The notes under the pieces are model-generated. The model was not told the DNA's origin. It did no database searches and worked only from the letters and a program-made list of their open reading frames with translations. This document shows, piece after piece, positions 52,185 through 61,280 of a stretch of 64,000 nt of DNA; within the stretch, counting starts at the first letter, position 1, and every line of letters starts with the position of its first letter. The DNA comes from Paenacidovorax monticola (lineage in GTDB: Bacteria; Pseudomonadota; Gammaproteobacteria; Burkholderiales; Burkholderiaceae_C). The translations under genes were made by a program, and so were the position numbers. The stretch lies in assembly GCF_014489595.1 (NCBI RefSeq), contig NZ_CP060790.1:2790001-2854000 (forward strand). The letters run 5' to 3'.

Positions 52185-53447
52185 TCACCGGTACATGTAG
52201 TCGCGGATGAAAGGGTAACCCGATTGCGCGCCGCGCATGCTGCCCGAGGACAAGTCACCATCGGGCCGCACCGCCAGCATCTGGTGCAGCGCCATCCAGC
52301 CGCGCTCGAAACCCATGGCGCTGCCCGCCAAGTACAGGCGGTAGGCGCGCAGCGCACGGGCGCCCTGGACGGCGTCGGTCTGCGCCGTGAGGATGCGCTC
52401 GGCCTCGGGCAGGCGCGCCTCCAGCGCGTCGGACCAGGCCCAGAGCGTGCGCGCATAGTGGGGGCGCAGGTTCTCGGTGTCCACCATCTCCAGGCCCGCG
52501 CGCGCCATGTCGTGCAGCACGGTGCTCACGTGCAGCAGCTCGCCGCCGGGGAAGATGTACTTCTCGATGAAGTCGCCCATGCCCGCGCCGAGCGGTGCGT
52601 TGTCCACCCCGGCCGAGGTGATGCCGTGGTTCAGCAGCAGCCCGCCCGGGCGCAGCAGGTCGCGCACGGCCTCGAAGTACGGCCCCATCTGCGCGCGGCC
52701 CACATGCTCGAACATGCCCACCGATGCCACCTTGTCGAAGGGTTCCTCATTGCGCAGCTGGCGGTAGTCGCACAGCTCGATGCGCACACGGCCCTGCAGC
52801 CCCCGGTCGGCAATGAGCTGGCGCACATGCGCGTGCTGGTTGCGCGACAGGGTGATGCCCATGGCCTCCACGGCGTAGTGCTCGGCCGCGTGCAGCAGCA
52901 GGGCGCCCCAGCCCGCGCCGATGTCGAGAAAGCGTTCGCCCGGTCGCAGGTCCAGCTTGCGGCAGATGTGGTCGAGCTTGGCGTCCTGGGCCTGCGTGAG
53001 CGACATGCCGGGATGGCGGTAGTACGCACAGGAATACACCCGGCGCGGGTCCAGCCACAGTGCGTAGAAGTCGTCCGACAGGTCGTAGTGGAACTGCACC
53101 TGCCGCGCGTCGCGCGCCATGGTGTGCTGCGCCATGGAGCGCGCGCGCGCCATGGCCTGCGACCACCAGTGCGCGCTGCCGCGCACCGGGTCGGACTGCA
53201 GCAGCCCGGCGGCGGCGGCCATCAGGTCGCGCACGCGGCCTTCGAAGTCCACCCGCCCCTCGACCATCGCCACCCCGACGGAGCCCACCTCCCCGCCTGC
53301 CAGCGCCGCCAGCCCCGCGGTCTCGTGGAACCGCAGCACGACGGAGGGGTGGGCTGCCCCCAGCCGGGTGCCCGAGGGCAGCTCCAGTGCCAGCGGAGTG
53401 GGAGAAGACGCCAGCCGCGTCTCCAGGGCGCTCAGCAAGTGTTTCAT
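52185..53447 (-). CDS. cfa: Cyclopropane-fatty-acyl-phospholipid synthase
   Basis: A 420-residue S-adenosylmethionine-dependent methyltransferase that adds a methylene to unsaturated phospholipid acyl chains. It has the SAM motif [19 protein letters not shown] near residue 180, the upstream [15 protein letters not shown] with YSCAYY near 140, and GMFEHVG and [14 protein letters not shown] further on, all standard for Cfa. The N-terminal 90 residues are the usual lipid-binding region. It is divergent from the monooxygenase operon. Confidence 0.94.
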   Translation of the reverse strand: MKHLLSALETRLASSPTPLALELPSGTRLGAAHPSVVLRFHETAGLAALAGGEVGSVGVAMVEGRVDFEGRVRDLMAAAAGLLQSDPVRGSAHWWSQAMARARSMAQHTMARDARQVQFHYDLSDDFYALWLDPRRVYSCAYYRHPGMSLTQAQDAKLDHICRKLDLRPGERFLDIGAGWGALLLHAAEHYAVEAMGITLSRNQHAHVRQLIADRGLQGRVRIELCDYRQLRNEEPFDKVASVGMFEHVGRAQMGPYFEAVRDLLRPGGLLLNHGITSAGVDNAPLGAGMGDFIEKYIFPGGELLHVSTVLHDMARAGLEMVDTENLRPHYARTLWAWSDALEARLPEAERILTAQTDAVQGARALRAYRLYLAGSAMGFERGWMALHQMLAVRPDGDLSSGSMRGAQSGYPFIRDYMYR

Positions 53448-53558
53448 GGCCCCGGATTCTTGGCGCCCCTGCGGCAGGCGTCAATGGCCGTTGTCCGACA
53501 TGCGCCCGGGGCCCGTCGTTCCGCGCGCAGCGGGTGAAGTCCCTCTTGACGCCAGATA

Positions 53559-53572
53559 GTTTAGATATAAAC
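53559..53572. promoter_or_regulatory. Palindrome GTTTA-GATA-TAAAC near the monooxygenase promoter
   Basis: Arms GTTTA and TAAAC flank four bases, 10 bases before the ATG at 53582. A possible -35 (TTGACG, 53546-53551) lies upstream and TAAACA overlaps the palindrome as a -10. It is a likely site for the MarR protein encoded in the operon. Confidence 0.6.
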
Positions 53573-53581
53573 ATTCAATAC

Positions 53582-56026
53582 ATGAACATCCTTTGCATTG
53601 GCGGCGGCCCCGCGGGGCTGTATTTCGCACTGCTGATGAAACGGCAGAACCCGGCCCACCGCATCACGGTGGTCGAACGCAACCGCCCATTCGACACCTT
53701 CGGCTGGGGCGTGGTGCTGAGCGACCAGACGCTGGCCAACCTGCAGGCGGCCGATGCGCCCAGCGCACAGGCCATCGGCCGCGACTTCCACCACTGGGAC
53801 GACATCGAGGTGTTCTTCAAGGGCCGCAGCGTGCGCTCGGGCGGCCACGGCTTCTGCGGCATCGGCCGCAAGCGGCTGCTCAACATCCTGCAGGAGCGCT
53901 GCCTCGAACTCGGCGTGGAGCTGGTGTTCGAGACCGACGTGGCCGACGACCAGGCCCTGGCCGCGCAGTACGGCGCCGACCTGGTGATCGCCAGCGACGG
54001 GCTCAACAGCCGCATCCGCACACGCTACGCGGCGGCCTATCAGCCCGACATCGACGTGCGGCACTGCCGCTTCGTCTGGCTGGGCACCCAGCAGAAGTTC
54101 GACGCTTTTACATTCGCTTTCGAGCAGACCGAGCATGGCTGGTTCCAGGCGCACGCCTACCAGTTCGACGCTGACACCTCGACCTTCATCGTCGAAACCC
54201 CCGAGGCCGTGTGGAAGGCCCACGGCCTGGACCAGATGGAGCAGCCCGAGGCCATCGCCTTCTGCGAGCGCCTGTTCGCCCGCTACCTGGGCGGCCACGC
54301 GCTCATCAGCAACGCCACGCACCTGCGCGGCTCGGCCAACTGGATCCGCTTTCCGCGCGTGATCTGCCACACCTGGGTTCACCGCGAGGCCATCGCCGGC
54401 CGCCCAGTGCCCATCGTGCTCATGGGCGACGCGGCGCACACGGCGCATTTCTCGATCGGCAGCGGCACCAAGCTCGCGCTGGAGGACGCCATCGACTTGG
54501 CCAACGGGTTCGCGACGGGTCAGCCCGTCGACGAGGTGCTGCGGCACTACGAGGCCCGCCGCGGCGTGGAGGTGCTCAAGATCCAGAACGCCGCGCGCAA
54601 CTCCACCGAATGGTTCGAGAACGTGCAGCGCTACACGGGCATGCAGATCGAGCAGTTCGCCTACTCGCTACTCACGCGCAGCCAGCGCATCAGCCACGAG
54701 AACCTGCGCCTGCGCGATGCCCGGTGGCTGGAGGGGTATGAGGCGTGGCTCGCGGGCGAGCGCCCCGCCGCCGGGCTGCCCCAAGGCGGGGCAGCCCCCT
54801 CGGGAGGCAGCGCAACAGGCGAAGCCGTGAAGCGTGGGGGCCATGGCGCCGCCATCCCCCCGATGCTCACGCCCTTCACGCTGCGCGGGCTCACGCTCAA
54901 GAACCGCATCGTGGTCTCGCCCATGGCCACCTACAGCGCGGTGGACGGCGTGCCGCAGGACTTCCACCTCGTGCACCTGGGCGCGCGCGCACTCGGCGGC
55001 GCGGCGCTGGTAATGGTCGAGATGACCAGTCCCACGCCCGAAGGCCGCATCACCCCCGCCTGCACGGGCCTGTGGAACGACGCGCAGCAGGCCGCGTTCA
55101 CGCGCATTGTGCGCTTCGTGCATGGCAGCAGCAGCGCCCGGATCGGCCTGCAGCTGGGCCACAGCGGCCCCAAGGGGTCGACGCGCGTGGGCTGGGAGGG
55201 CACGGACGAGCCGCTCCCCGAGGGCAACTGGCCCCTGCTGGCCGCGAGCCCCCTGGCCTACGGCGCGCAGAACCAGACACCGGCCGCCATGACCCGCGCC
55301 GACATGGACGCCATGACGGCCGCCTTCGTGGCGAGCGCACGCCGCGCCGAGGCCTGCGGCTTCGACTGGCTGGAGCTGCACTGCGCGCACGGCTACCTGC
55401 TCGCGAGCTTCCTGAGCCCGCTCACCAACCAGCGCACCGATGCCTACGGCGGCAGCCTCGCCAACCGCTGCCGCTACCCGCTCGAAGTGCTCGCCGCGCT
55501 GCGCACCGCATGGCCCGCGCACAAGCCGCTGAGCGTGCGCATCTCGGCGCACGACTGGGCGGACGGCGGCAACACGCCCGACGATGCCGTGGCCATGGCA
55601 CGGCTCTTCCAGCAGGCGGGAGCCGACCTGATCGACGTGTCCTCGGGCCAGACCACGCGCGCCGCGCGGCCCGTGTATGGCCGCATGTACCAGACGCCGT
55701 TCGCCGACCGCATCCGCAACGAGGTGGGCATCGCCACCATGGCCGTGGGCGCCATCACCGAGGCCGACCACGCCAACAGCATCATCGCGGCGGGCCGCGC
55801 GGACCTGTGCGCGCTCGCGCGCCCGCACCTGGCCGACGCGGCCTGGACGCTGCACGCCGCCGCACAGCTGGGCCCCGAGGCCACCGCCCGCACCGACTGG
55901 CCCGTGCAGTACTGGAGCGGGCGCGACCAGATGCTGCGCGAGATATCCAAGCAAAAACAGGCGCTGGCGCTCGCCGGCCCGGCACAAGCAGCTATCAAAA
56001 ACAAAGCAACCGAGGAAGAGGGGTAA
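53582..56026 (+). CDS. Fused FAD monooxygenase / old-yellow-enzyme reductase (2-aminobenzoyl-CoA or salicylyl-CoA type)
   Basis: An 814-residue two-domain flavoprotein. Residues 1-395 are a class A monooxygenase: the Rossmann motif [13 protein letters not shown] starts at residue 7, the DG motif is [13 protein letters not shown] near 140, and the GD motif is [20 protein letters not shown] near 281. Residues 423-785 are an old-yellow-enzyme-type domain ([55 protein letters not shown]). The layout equals 2-aminobenzoyl-CoA monooxygenase/reductase of Azoarcus evansii and the bifunctional salicylyl-CoA 5-hydroxylases; substrate is inferred. The linker (about 399-421) and the last 25 residues look like translated extragenic repeats. 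Confidence 0.9.
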   Translation: MNILCIGGGPAGLYFALLMKRQNPAHRITVVERNRPFDTFGWGVVLSDQTLANLQAADAPSAQAIGRDFHHWDDIEVFFKGRSVRSGGHGFCGIGRKRLLNILQERCLELGVELVFETDVADDQALAAQYGADLVIASDGLNSRIRTRYAAAYQPDIDVRHCRFVWLGTQQKFDAFTFAFEQTEHGWFQAHAYQFDADTSTFIVETPEAVWKAHGLDQMEQPEAIAFCERLFARYLGGHALISNATHLRGSANWIRFPRVICHTWVHREAIAGRPVPIVLMGDAAHTAHFSIGSGTKLALEDAIDLANGFATGQPVDEVLRHYEARRGVEVLKIQNAARNSTEWFENVQRYTGMQIEQFAYSLLTRSQRISHENLRLRDARWLEGYEAWLAGERPAAGLPQGGAAPSGGSATGEAVKRGGHGAAIPPMLTPFTLRGLTLKNRIVVSPMATYSAVDGVPQDFHLVHLGARALGGAALVMVEMTSPTPEGRITPACTGLWNDAQQAAFTRIVRFVHGSSSARIGLQLGHSGPKGSTRVGWEGTDEPLPEGNWPLLAASPLAYGAQNQTPAAMTRADMDAMTAAFVASARRAEACGFDWLELHCAHGYLLASFLSPLTNQRTDAYGGSLANRCRYPLEVLAALRTAWPAHKPLSVRISAHDWADGGNTPDDAVAMARLFQQAGADLIDVSSGQTTRAARPVYGRMYQTPFADRIRNEVGIATMAVGAITEADHANSIIAAGRADLCALARPHLADAAWTLHAAAQLGPEATARTDWPVQYWSGRDQMLREISKQKQALALAGPAQAAIKNKATEEEG
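54768..54843 (+). repeat. Repeat-like sequence in the inter-domain linker
   Basis: GGGCTGCCCCAAGGCGGGGC, then CAGCCCCCTCGGGAGGCAGC and GAAGCGTGGGGGCCA, resembles an extragenic palindrome I recall between Comamonadaceae genes. Here it is translated in frame as the linker ([20 protein letters not shown]) of the fused flavoprotein. Confidence 0.6.
55946..55999 (-). repeat. Family A repeat-like sequence in the C-terminal tail
   Basis: Read on the reverse strand: TTTTTGATAGCTGCTTGTGC, then GCGAGCGCCAGCGCC and TGTTTTTG. It shares the ATAGCTGCTTG core with 12374-12419. It encodes the last 25 or so residues of the fused flavoprotein, where ordinary OYE sequence has already ended. Confidence 0.65.
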
Positions 56027-56029
56027 GCC

Positions 56030-56521
56030 ATGGACCTCGAAGCCCGCCTGCACGGCGCCGCCCCCAGCGAACACCCCGAAGCGCTGCGCCTGTGGCTGCG
56101 CATGCTCACCTGCACCCAGCTCGTCGAGAAGCAGGTACGCACCCGGCTGCGCGAACGCTTTGACACCACGCTGCCGCGCTTCGACCTCATGGCGCAGCTC
56201 GAACGCGCGCCCGAGGGACTGAAGATGAAGGACCTCTCGCGCCGCATGATGGTCACGAGCGGCAACGTCACCGGCATCACCGACCAGCTCGTGGCCGAGG
56301 GCCTGGTGGAACGCGTGGACGTGCAGGGCGACCGCCGCGTGTTCCTGGTGCGCCTCACCCAACGTGGGCGCGCCCAGTTCGCCGAGATGGCGCACCAGCA
56401 CGAGCAATGGATCGTGGAAGCCTTCGCCGCCCTGGGCGAGCGCGACATCGCCACCCTGTACCGCCTGCTGGGCAAGGTCAAGGAACACACGCAGCACCAC
56501 TCCCTGGAGACAGCCGAATGA
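56030..56521 (+). CDS. MarR-family transcriptional regulator
   Basis: A 163-residue regulator. Winged [43 protein letters not shown] and the wing [18 protein letters not shown]. It lies within the operon, 3 bases after the flavoprotein and overlapping the next start (ATGA). It most likely represses the operon through the GTTTA-N4-TAAAC site and responds to an aryl-CoA, as related MarR proteins of CoA pathways (for example BadR or AbmR-type) do. Confidence 0.9.
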   Translation: MDLEARLHGAAPSEHPEALRLWLRMLTCTQLVEKQVRTRLRERFDTTLPRFDLMAQLERAPEGLKMKDLSRRMMVTSGNVTGITDQLVAEGLVERVDVQGDRRVFLVRLTQRGRAQFAEMAHQHEQWIVEAFAALGERDIATLYRLLGKVKEHTQHHSLETAE

Positions 56522-57372
56522 AACACTTCATCGGGGCCAGCAACCCCATGCGCGAGCAGTTCAACCCCCACGCGGCCTATGCGGCCGAGCACTTCGCCTG
56601 GAGCTTCGAGGGCGGCGTGGGCACCATCACGCTGAACCGGCCTGAGCGCAAGAACCCGCTCACCTTCCAGAGCTACGCCGAGCTGCGCGACTTCTTCCAT
56701 GCGCTGCGCTTCGCCACCGACGTGCGCGCCATCGTGGTCACGGGCGCGGGCGGCAACTTCTGCTCGGGCGGCGACGTGCACGAGATCATCGGCCCGCTCA
56801 CCACCATGACCATGCCCGAGCTGCTGGAGTTCACGCGCATGACGGGCGACCTCGTCAAGGCCATGCGCGCCTGCCCGCAGCCCGTGCTGGGCGCCGTCGA
56901 CGGCATCTGCGCCGGCGCGGGCGCCATGATGGCCCTGGCCTGCGACATACGCTACGGCACGGAATCCACCAAGACGGCCTTCCTCTTCACGCGGGTGGGC
57001 CTGGCGGGCGCCGACATGGGCGCCTGCGCACTGCTGCCGCGCATGATCGGCCAGGGCCGCGCGAGCGAACTGCTGTTCACAGGCCGCGCCATGACGGCGC
57101 ACGAGGGCCTGGCCTGGGGCTTCTTCAACGACCTGTACGAAAGCACCGACCTGCTCGCCAACGTGCAGGCCACGGCACGCACGCTGGCCGAGGGCCCCAC
57201 CTTCGCGCACGGCATGACCAAGACCATGCTGAGCCAGGAATGGAGCATGACCATCGAGCAGGCCATCGAGGCCGAGGCCCAGGCCCAGGCCATCTGCATG
57301 CAGACCGAGGACTTCCGCCGCGCCTACGAAGCCTTCGCGGCCCGGCGCAAGCCCGTGTTCCAGGGGGACTGA
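56518..57372 (+). CDS. Enoyl-CoA-hydratase/isomerase-family protein
   Basis: A 284-residue crotonase-fold enzyme. The CoA/oxyanion motifs are [17 protein letters not shown] near residue 80 and [20 protein letters not shown] near 125. Compared with rat mitochondrial hydratase, the region of Glu-144 reads FTRVGLAG (Glu replaced by Arg), while Glu-164 is kept in RASELLFTG. So it may not be a standard hydratase; a hydrolase or isomerase step on a cyclic CoA ester is possible. Its ATG overlaps the MarR stop. The N-terminal 25 residues are an extension. Confidence 0.87.
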   Translation: MKHFIGASNPMREQFNPHAAYAAEHFAWSFEGGVGTITLNRPERKNPLTFQSYAELRDFFHALRFATDVRAIVVTGAGGNFCSGGDVHEIIGPLTTMTMPELLEFTRMTGDLVKAMRACPQPVLGAVDGICAGAGAMMALACDIRYGTESTKTAFLFTRVGLAGADMGACALLPRMIGQGRASELLFTGRAMTAHEGLAWGFFNDLYESTDLLANVQATARTLAEGPTFAHGMTKTMLSQEWSMTIEQAIEAEAQAQAICMQTEDFRRAYEAFAARRKPVFQGD

Positions 57373-57376
57373 AGCC

Positions 57377-58573
57377 ATGCACGCCGCCACCCCGCCCGCC
57401 CCCTGCCCGCCGTCCACGGCCCACCTCGCGCTGCCCTTCTTCGACGAAGCGCACCGCGCCCTGGCCGAGGGCCTCGTGCCCTGGGCCGCCGCCCAGCAGG
57501 TCGACGAGACCGACGACCGCGCCGCCTGCCGCGACTGGGTGCGGCGCCTGGGCGCGGCCGGCTGGCTGCGCTACTGCGTGCCCGCCGCGCATGGCGGCGC
57601 GCTGCCCGCGCTCGATTCGCGCGCGCTCGTGCTGCTGCGCGAAACGCTGGCCTACCACTCGCCGCTGGCAGATTTCGCCTTCGCCATGCAGGGCCTGGGC
57701 AGCGGCGCCATCACGCTCGCGGGCAGCGCGGCACAACAGGCGCGCTACCTGCCCGGCGTGGCGCGCGGCGAGCTGATCGCGGCCTTCGCGCTCAGCGAGC
57801 CCGAGGCGGGCTCCGACGTGGGCGCCATGCAAACCGTAGCTGCCTGCGCTAGCGGGATAGACGCTGGAGGCCCGTTCAGCTTGAACGGCACCAAGACCTG
57901 GATCAGCAACGGCGGCATCGCCGACTTCTACTGCGTGTTCGCCAAGACCGACCCGGCCGGCGGCACGCGCGGCATCAGCGCCTTCATCGCCGATGCCGGC
58001 ACGCCGGGACTCGACGCCTCCCGGCACATCCATGTGATGGCGCCGCACCCGCTCGCCACGCTGCGGTTCACCGACTGCACCGTGCCCGCCAGCGCGCTGC
58101 TGGGCGAACTGCACGGCGGCTTCAAGCTCGCCATGCGCACGCTCGACATCTTCCGCGCCTCGGTGGCCGCTGCCGCGCTGGGCATGGCGCGCCGCGCGCT
58201 GGCCGAGGCCGTGCACCACGCACGCCAGCGCCGCATGTTCGGCCAGACGCTGGCCGACTTCCAGCTCACGCAGGCCAAGCTGGGCGAGATGGCCGCGCTG
58301 GTGGATTCCGCCGCGCTGCTCACCTACCGCGCCGCCTGGCTGCGCGACCAGGGCCAGGCCCGCGTCACGGCCGAGGCGGCCATGGCCAAGATGGCCGCCA
58401 CCGAGAACGCCCAGCGCGTGATCGACATGGCGCTGCAGATGCACGGCGGGCGCGGCGTGGAGCTGGGCAGCAAAGTCGAGGCCCTGTACCGCGACATCCG
58501 CGCGCTGCGCATCTACGAGGGCGCGACCGAAGTACAGCAGCTCATCATCGGCAAGGCCGTCCTGCAGGAGTGA
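57377..58573 (+). CDS. Acyl-CoA dehydrogenase
   Basis: A 398-residue FAD flavoenzyme. It shows the FAD-binding segments [16 protein letters not shown] and [32 protein letters not shown] near residue 280, MHGGRGVE near 355 and the catalytic-Glu motif [12 protein letters not shown] near 380. A family A repeat-like sequence (57831-57874) encodes the loop between AMQT and FSLNG, about 12 residues that in other members is shorter. It lies 4 bases after the hydratase gene. Expected substrate: an alicyclic or branched CoA ester formed by the monooxygenase. Confidence 0.92.
   Translation: MHAATPPAPCPPSTAHLALPFFDEAHRALAEGLVPWAAAQQVDETDDRAACRDWVRRLGAAGWLRYCVPAAHGGALPALDSRALVLLRETLAYHSPLADFAFAMQGLGSGAITLAGSAAQQARYLPGVARGELIAAFALSEPEAGSDVGAMQTVAACASGIDAGGPFSLNGTKTWISNGGIADFYCVFAKTDPAGGTRGISAFIADAGTPGLDASRHIHVMAPHPLATLRFTDCTVPASALLGELHGGFKLAMRTLDIFRASVAAAALGMARRALAEAVHHARQRRMFGQTLADFQLTQAKLGEMAALVDSAALLTYRAAWLRDQGQARVTAEAAMAKMAATENAQRVIDMALQMHGGRGVELGSKVEALYRDIRALRIYEGATEVQQLIIGKAVLQE
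57831..57874 (+). repeat. Family A repeat-like sequence inside the dehydrogenase gene
   Basis: AACCGTAGCTGCCTGCGC, AGCGGGATAGACGCTGGAGG share the TAGCTGC(C/T)TGCGC core and the GCTGGAGGCC end with the extragenic copy at 12374-12419 and with the remembered family consensus. It is translated in frame as [13 protein letters not shown]. Confidence 0.6.
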
Positions 58574-58577
58574 CGCC

Positions 58578-60212
58578 ATGAGTGCACAACCCGACCATTT
58601 CGTCCACGACCGCCTGCCGCCGCGCGGGCAGTGGCCCGAACTGCGCTACGACCTGCCCGAGCTGGTCATCGCGCCGCAAGCCAACCTGGTGCAGGCGCTG
58701 TTCGACCAGGCCGAGCAGGCCGGCCACGGCGACCGCCCCCTGCTGCGCGGCCCCGACCGCGGCTGGACCTACCGCGAAGCGCGTGCCGAGGTGGCGCGCA
58801 TCGCCGCGGTGCTGCTGCAGGAGCACGGCCTGGTGCCCGGCAACCGCGTGCTGCTGCGTGGCGGCAACACCTGCGAGATGGCGCTGGCCTGGCTGGCCGT
58901 GGTGTACGCGGGCGGCGTGGCCGTGGCCACCATGCCGCTGCTGCGCGCGCGCGAGCTCACGGCCATCATCGAGCGCGCCGAGCCCGCACTCGCGTTGTGC
59001 GATGCGCGCCTGCTGGACGAACTGCGCGTGGCGCTGGAGGGGCGTCCGCAGACCCCCATCGTGCCACTGCACTCGGCGCCCGCGGCCGACGACCTGCTGC
59101 AGCGCGCCCAGGCCCACGGGCCCGGCACACCGGCCTGCCCCACGGCGGCCGACGACATCGCGCTGCTGGCCTTCACCTCGGGCACCACGGGCACGCCCAA
59201 GGCCACCGTGCACACCCACCGCGACGCGCTGGCCGCCTGCGCGGCCTGGCCGCGCCATGTGCTGCGCGCGCGGCCCGAGGACATCGTGGCCGGCTCGCCG
59301 CCGCTGGCCTTCACCTTCGGGCTGGGCGGGCTGCTGCTCTTTCCCATGGCTGCGGGCGCGAGCGTGTTCTTTCCGGACCGGCCCTACACGCCCGAGCTGA
59401 TGGTGCGCCTCATGCGCGAGGCCGGGGTCACCATCTGCTACACCGCGCCCACCTTCTACCGCCAGATGGCGCCGTTCGCGCGCCAGATCGGCCTGCCCGA
59501 ACTGCGCACCTGCGTGAGCGCGGGCGAGGCCCTGCCCGACGCCACGCGCCAGCTCTGGCGCGAGGCCACGGGCATCGACCTCACGGACGGCATCGGCGCC
59601 ACCGAGATGTTCCACATCTTCATCTCCTCGCGCGGCGGAGAAAGCCGGCCCGGCGCCATCGGCACCGTGGTGCCGGGCTACCAGGCCAAGGTGGTGGACG
59701 ACGAGGGCCACGAGGTGCCGCGCGGCACGGTGGGCAAGCTCGCAGTGGTCGGCCCCACGGGCTGCAGGTACATGGACGACGAGCGCCAGACGCGCTACGT
59801 GCGCCATGGCTGGAACCACCCGGGCGACGCCTTCGTGCAGGACGAGGACGGCTACTTCTTCTACCAGGCGCGCGACGACGACATGATCATCACCGCCGGC
59901 TACAACGTGGGCGGCCCCGAGGTGGAGGACGTGCTGCTGCGCCACCCCGCCGTGGCCGAGTGCGCCGTGATCGGCGTGCCCGATGCCGAGCGTGGCATGG
60001 CCATCAAGGCCGTGTGCGTGCTGCGCCCGGGCCATGTGGGCGATGCCGCCATGGTGAAGACGCTGCAGGACCACGTGAAGGCCACCATCGCCCCCTACAA
60101 GTACCCGCGCATCGTCGAGTTCGCCAGCGCGCTGCCCCGCACGGAAACCGGCAAACTCCAGCGCTTCAAGCTGCGCCAGGCTGCAGCCCCCTCTGCCCCG
60201 TCAACGCCATGA
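58578..60212 (+). CDS. Benzoate/2-aminobenzoate-type CoA ligase
   Basis: A 544-residue adenylate-forming ligase. The phosphate-binding motif FTSGTTGTPKATVHTH begins at residue 199, the A5 region is DGIGATEMFHIFISSRGGES near 335, and the late motifs are WNHPGDAFVQDEDGYFFYQA and TETGKLQRFKLRQ. Length and DDDMIITAGYNVGGPEVE fit benzoate-CoA ligase-family enzymes acting on benzoate, 2-aminobenzoate or salicylate. It probably feeds the fused monooxygenase. Its stop overlaps the RidA start (ATGA). Confidence 0.9.
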   Translation: MSAQPDHFVHDRLPPRGQWPELRYDLPELVIAPQANLVQALFDQAEQAGHGDRPLLRGPDRGWTYREARAEVARIAAVLLQEHGLVPGNRVLLRGGNTCEMALAWLAVVYAGGVAVATMPLLRARELTAIIERAEPALALCDARLLDELRVALEGRPQTPIVPLHSAPAADDLLQRAQAHGPGTPACPTAADDIALLAFTSGTTGTPKATVHTHRDALAACAAWPRHVLRARPEDIVAGSPPLAFTFGLGGLLLFPMAAGASVFFPDRPYTPELMVRLMREAGVTICYTAPTFYRQMAPFARQIGLPELRTCVSAGEALPDATRQLWREATGIDLTDGIGATEMFHIFISSRGGESRPGAIGTVVPGYQAKVVDDEGHEVPRGTVGKLAVVGPTGCRYMDDERQTRYVRHGWNHPGDAFVQDEDGYFFYQARDDDMIITAGYNVGGPEVEDVLLRHPAVAECAVIGVPDAERGMAIKAVCVLRPGHVGDAAMVKTLQDHVKATIAPYKYPRIVEFASALPRTETGKLQRFKLRQAAAPSAPSTP

Positions 60213-60613
60213 TCCATACCCCCCTGCAACCGCCCGGCTGGGCACCTCCCAAGGGCTACGCCAACGGCGTGGCCGCGCGCGGCACCCTGGTCTTCGTGGG
60301 CGGCCAGATCGGCTGGAACGCGGCCCAGCAGTTCGAGAGCGATGATTTCATCGCCCAGACGCGCCAGACCCTGCTGAACGTGCGCGCCGTGCTGGAAGCC
60401 GGCGGCGCCGGCCCCGAGCATCTCGTGCGCCTGACCTGGTACGTGGTGGACCGGCGCGAATACAACGCGCGGCTCAAGGAGCTGGGCGTGGTCTACCGCG
60501 AGGTGATGGGCAAGCACTTTCCCGCCATGGCCTGCGTGCAGGTGGCGGGCCTCATGGAAGAGCGCGCGCGCATCGAGATCGAGGCCACGGCGGTGGTGCC
60601 GGACTGCCCCTGA
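60209..60613 (+). CDS. RidA-family protein lacking the deaminase arginine
   Basis: A 134-residue RidA/YjgF-fold protein (likely a trimer) with FVGGQIGWNA near residue 29 and FPAMACVQVAGLMEE and RIEIEATAVV at the end. In E. coli RidA the equivalent of PAMAC is PARSC, whose Arg-105 binds the imine/enamine substrate; here it is Met. So it belongs to a Rid subgroup without the classical 2-iminoacid deaminase activity. As the last gene of an aromatic-CoA operon it may handle an enamine or enol intermediate of the pathway. Confidence 0.88.
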   Translation: MIHTPLQPPGWAPPKGYANGVAARGTLVFVGGQIGWNAAQQFESDDFIAQTRQTLLNVRAVLEAGGAGPEHLVRLTWYVVDRREYNARLKELGVVYREVMGKHFPAMACVQVAGLMEERARIEIEATAVVPDCP

Positions 60614-60617
60614 CCGG

Positions 60618-61232
60618 TCAGATACCGACAACCTGCCGGTACGCCGCGCGCGTGGCCGGAGACACCGAGGCCAGCACCTGCTCGTACGGGGTCTTGTGCC
60701 GCGCCATGAGGCGCACCGAGGCGACCGTGGCCGATCGGCAGAACCAGTGGCAGGTGTGCTGCATGAGGTACAGCTCGGCCGTCATCGTGAAGGCCTGCCG
60801 CTTGCGGTCATCCTCCCCTCCCTCGCCGTGCGCGGCCGCAACGGCGGCAATGCCCCGCGCGTGCATCTGCAGCGCCTCGCGCATGTCAAAGCTCGACCCC
60901 GGCAGCCAGCGGTAGGCGTAGGGCAGCGCGACGGCGAAGGTGCTCACGCGGGCCTCGACCGCGTCGACGCGCGCGAAATCGTTGGCGAAGGCCTGGAACT
61001 GTTCGCTGAGGTTCTTCTCGGTGGTGGCCAGCAGCCCCCAGACCTGCGCGCGGCGCTCTGGGTCGGACTCGCCCAGCGCGCGCAGATAGCCCTCGGTCAG
61101 GGCCTCCATGAGTTTCTCGATCTGGTAGCGGCCCAGGTAGCTGCCGAGCAGGGCCACGCGCGCGGCACGCTCCCTCGCCCGGAGAAAGTAGAGACCCAGG
61201 GCGAGGAAGAGGGCCAGCGTGAGGAGTTCCAT
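60618..61232 (-). CDS. Hypothetical membrane-anchored protein
   Basis: A 204-residue protein I do not recognise. One N-terminal hydrophobic segment (ELLTLALFLALGLYFLRARE, about residues 2-20) anchors a mostly helical, charged soluble part. Distinctive parts are GRYQIEKLMEALTEGYLRAL and a late cluster LMQHTCHWFCRSATVASVRL with Cys and His. I chose the ATG at 61232 over a TTG just before it. It converges with the RidA gene, 4 bases away. Its upstream neighbour (61281) is a GNAT on the same strand. Confidence 0.6.
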   Translation of the reverse strand: MELLTLALFLALGLYFLRARERAARVALLGSYLGRYQIEKLMEALTEGYLRALGESDPERRAQVWGLLATTEKNLSEQFQAFANDFARVDAVEARVSTFAVALPYAYRWLPGSSFDMREALQMHARGIAAVAAAHGEGGEDDRKRQAFTMTAELYLMQHTCHWFCRSATVASVRLMARHKTPYEQVLASVSPATRAAYRQVVGI

Positions 61233-61280
61233 CAATGCAGCGGGGTTGGGTTGCCGAAGGCCCCGAGTGTAGGGGCTCCC

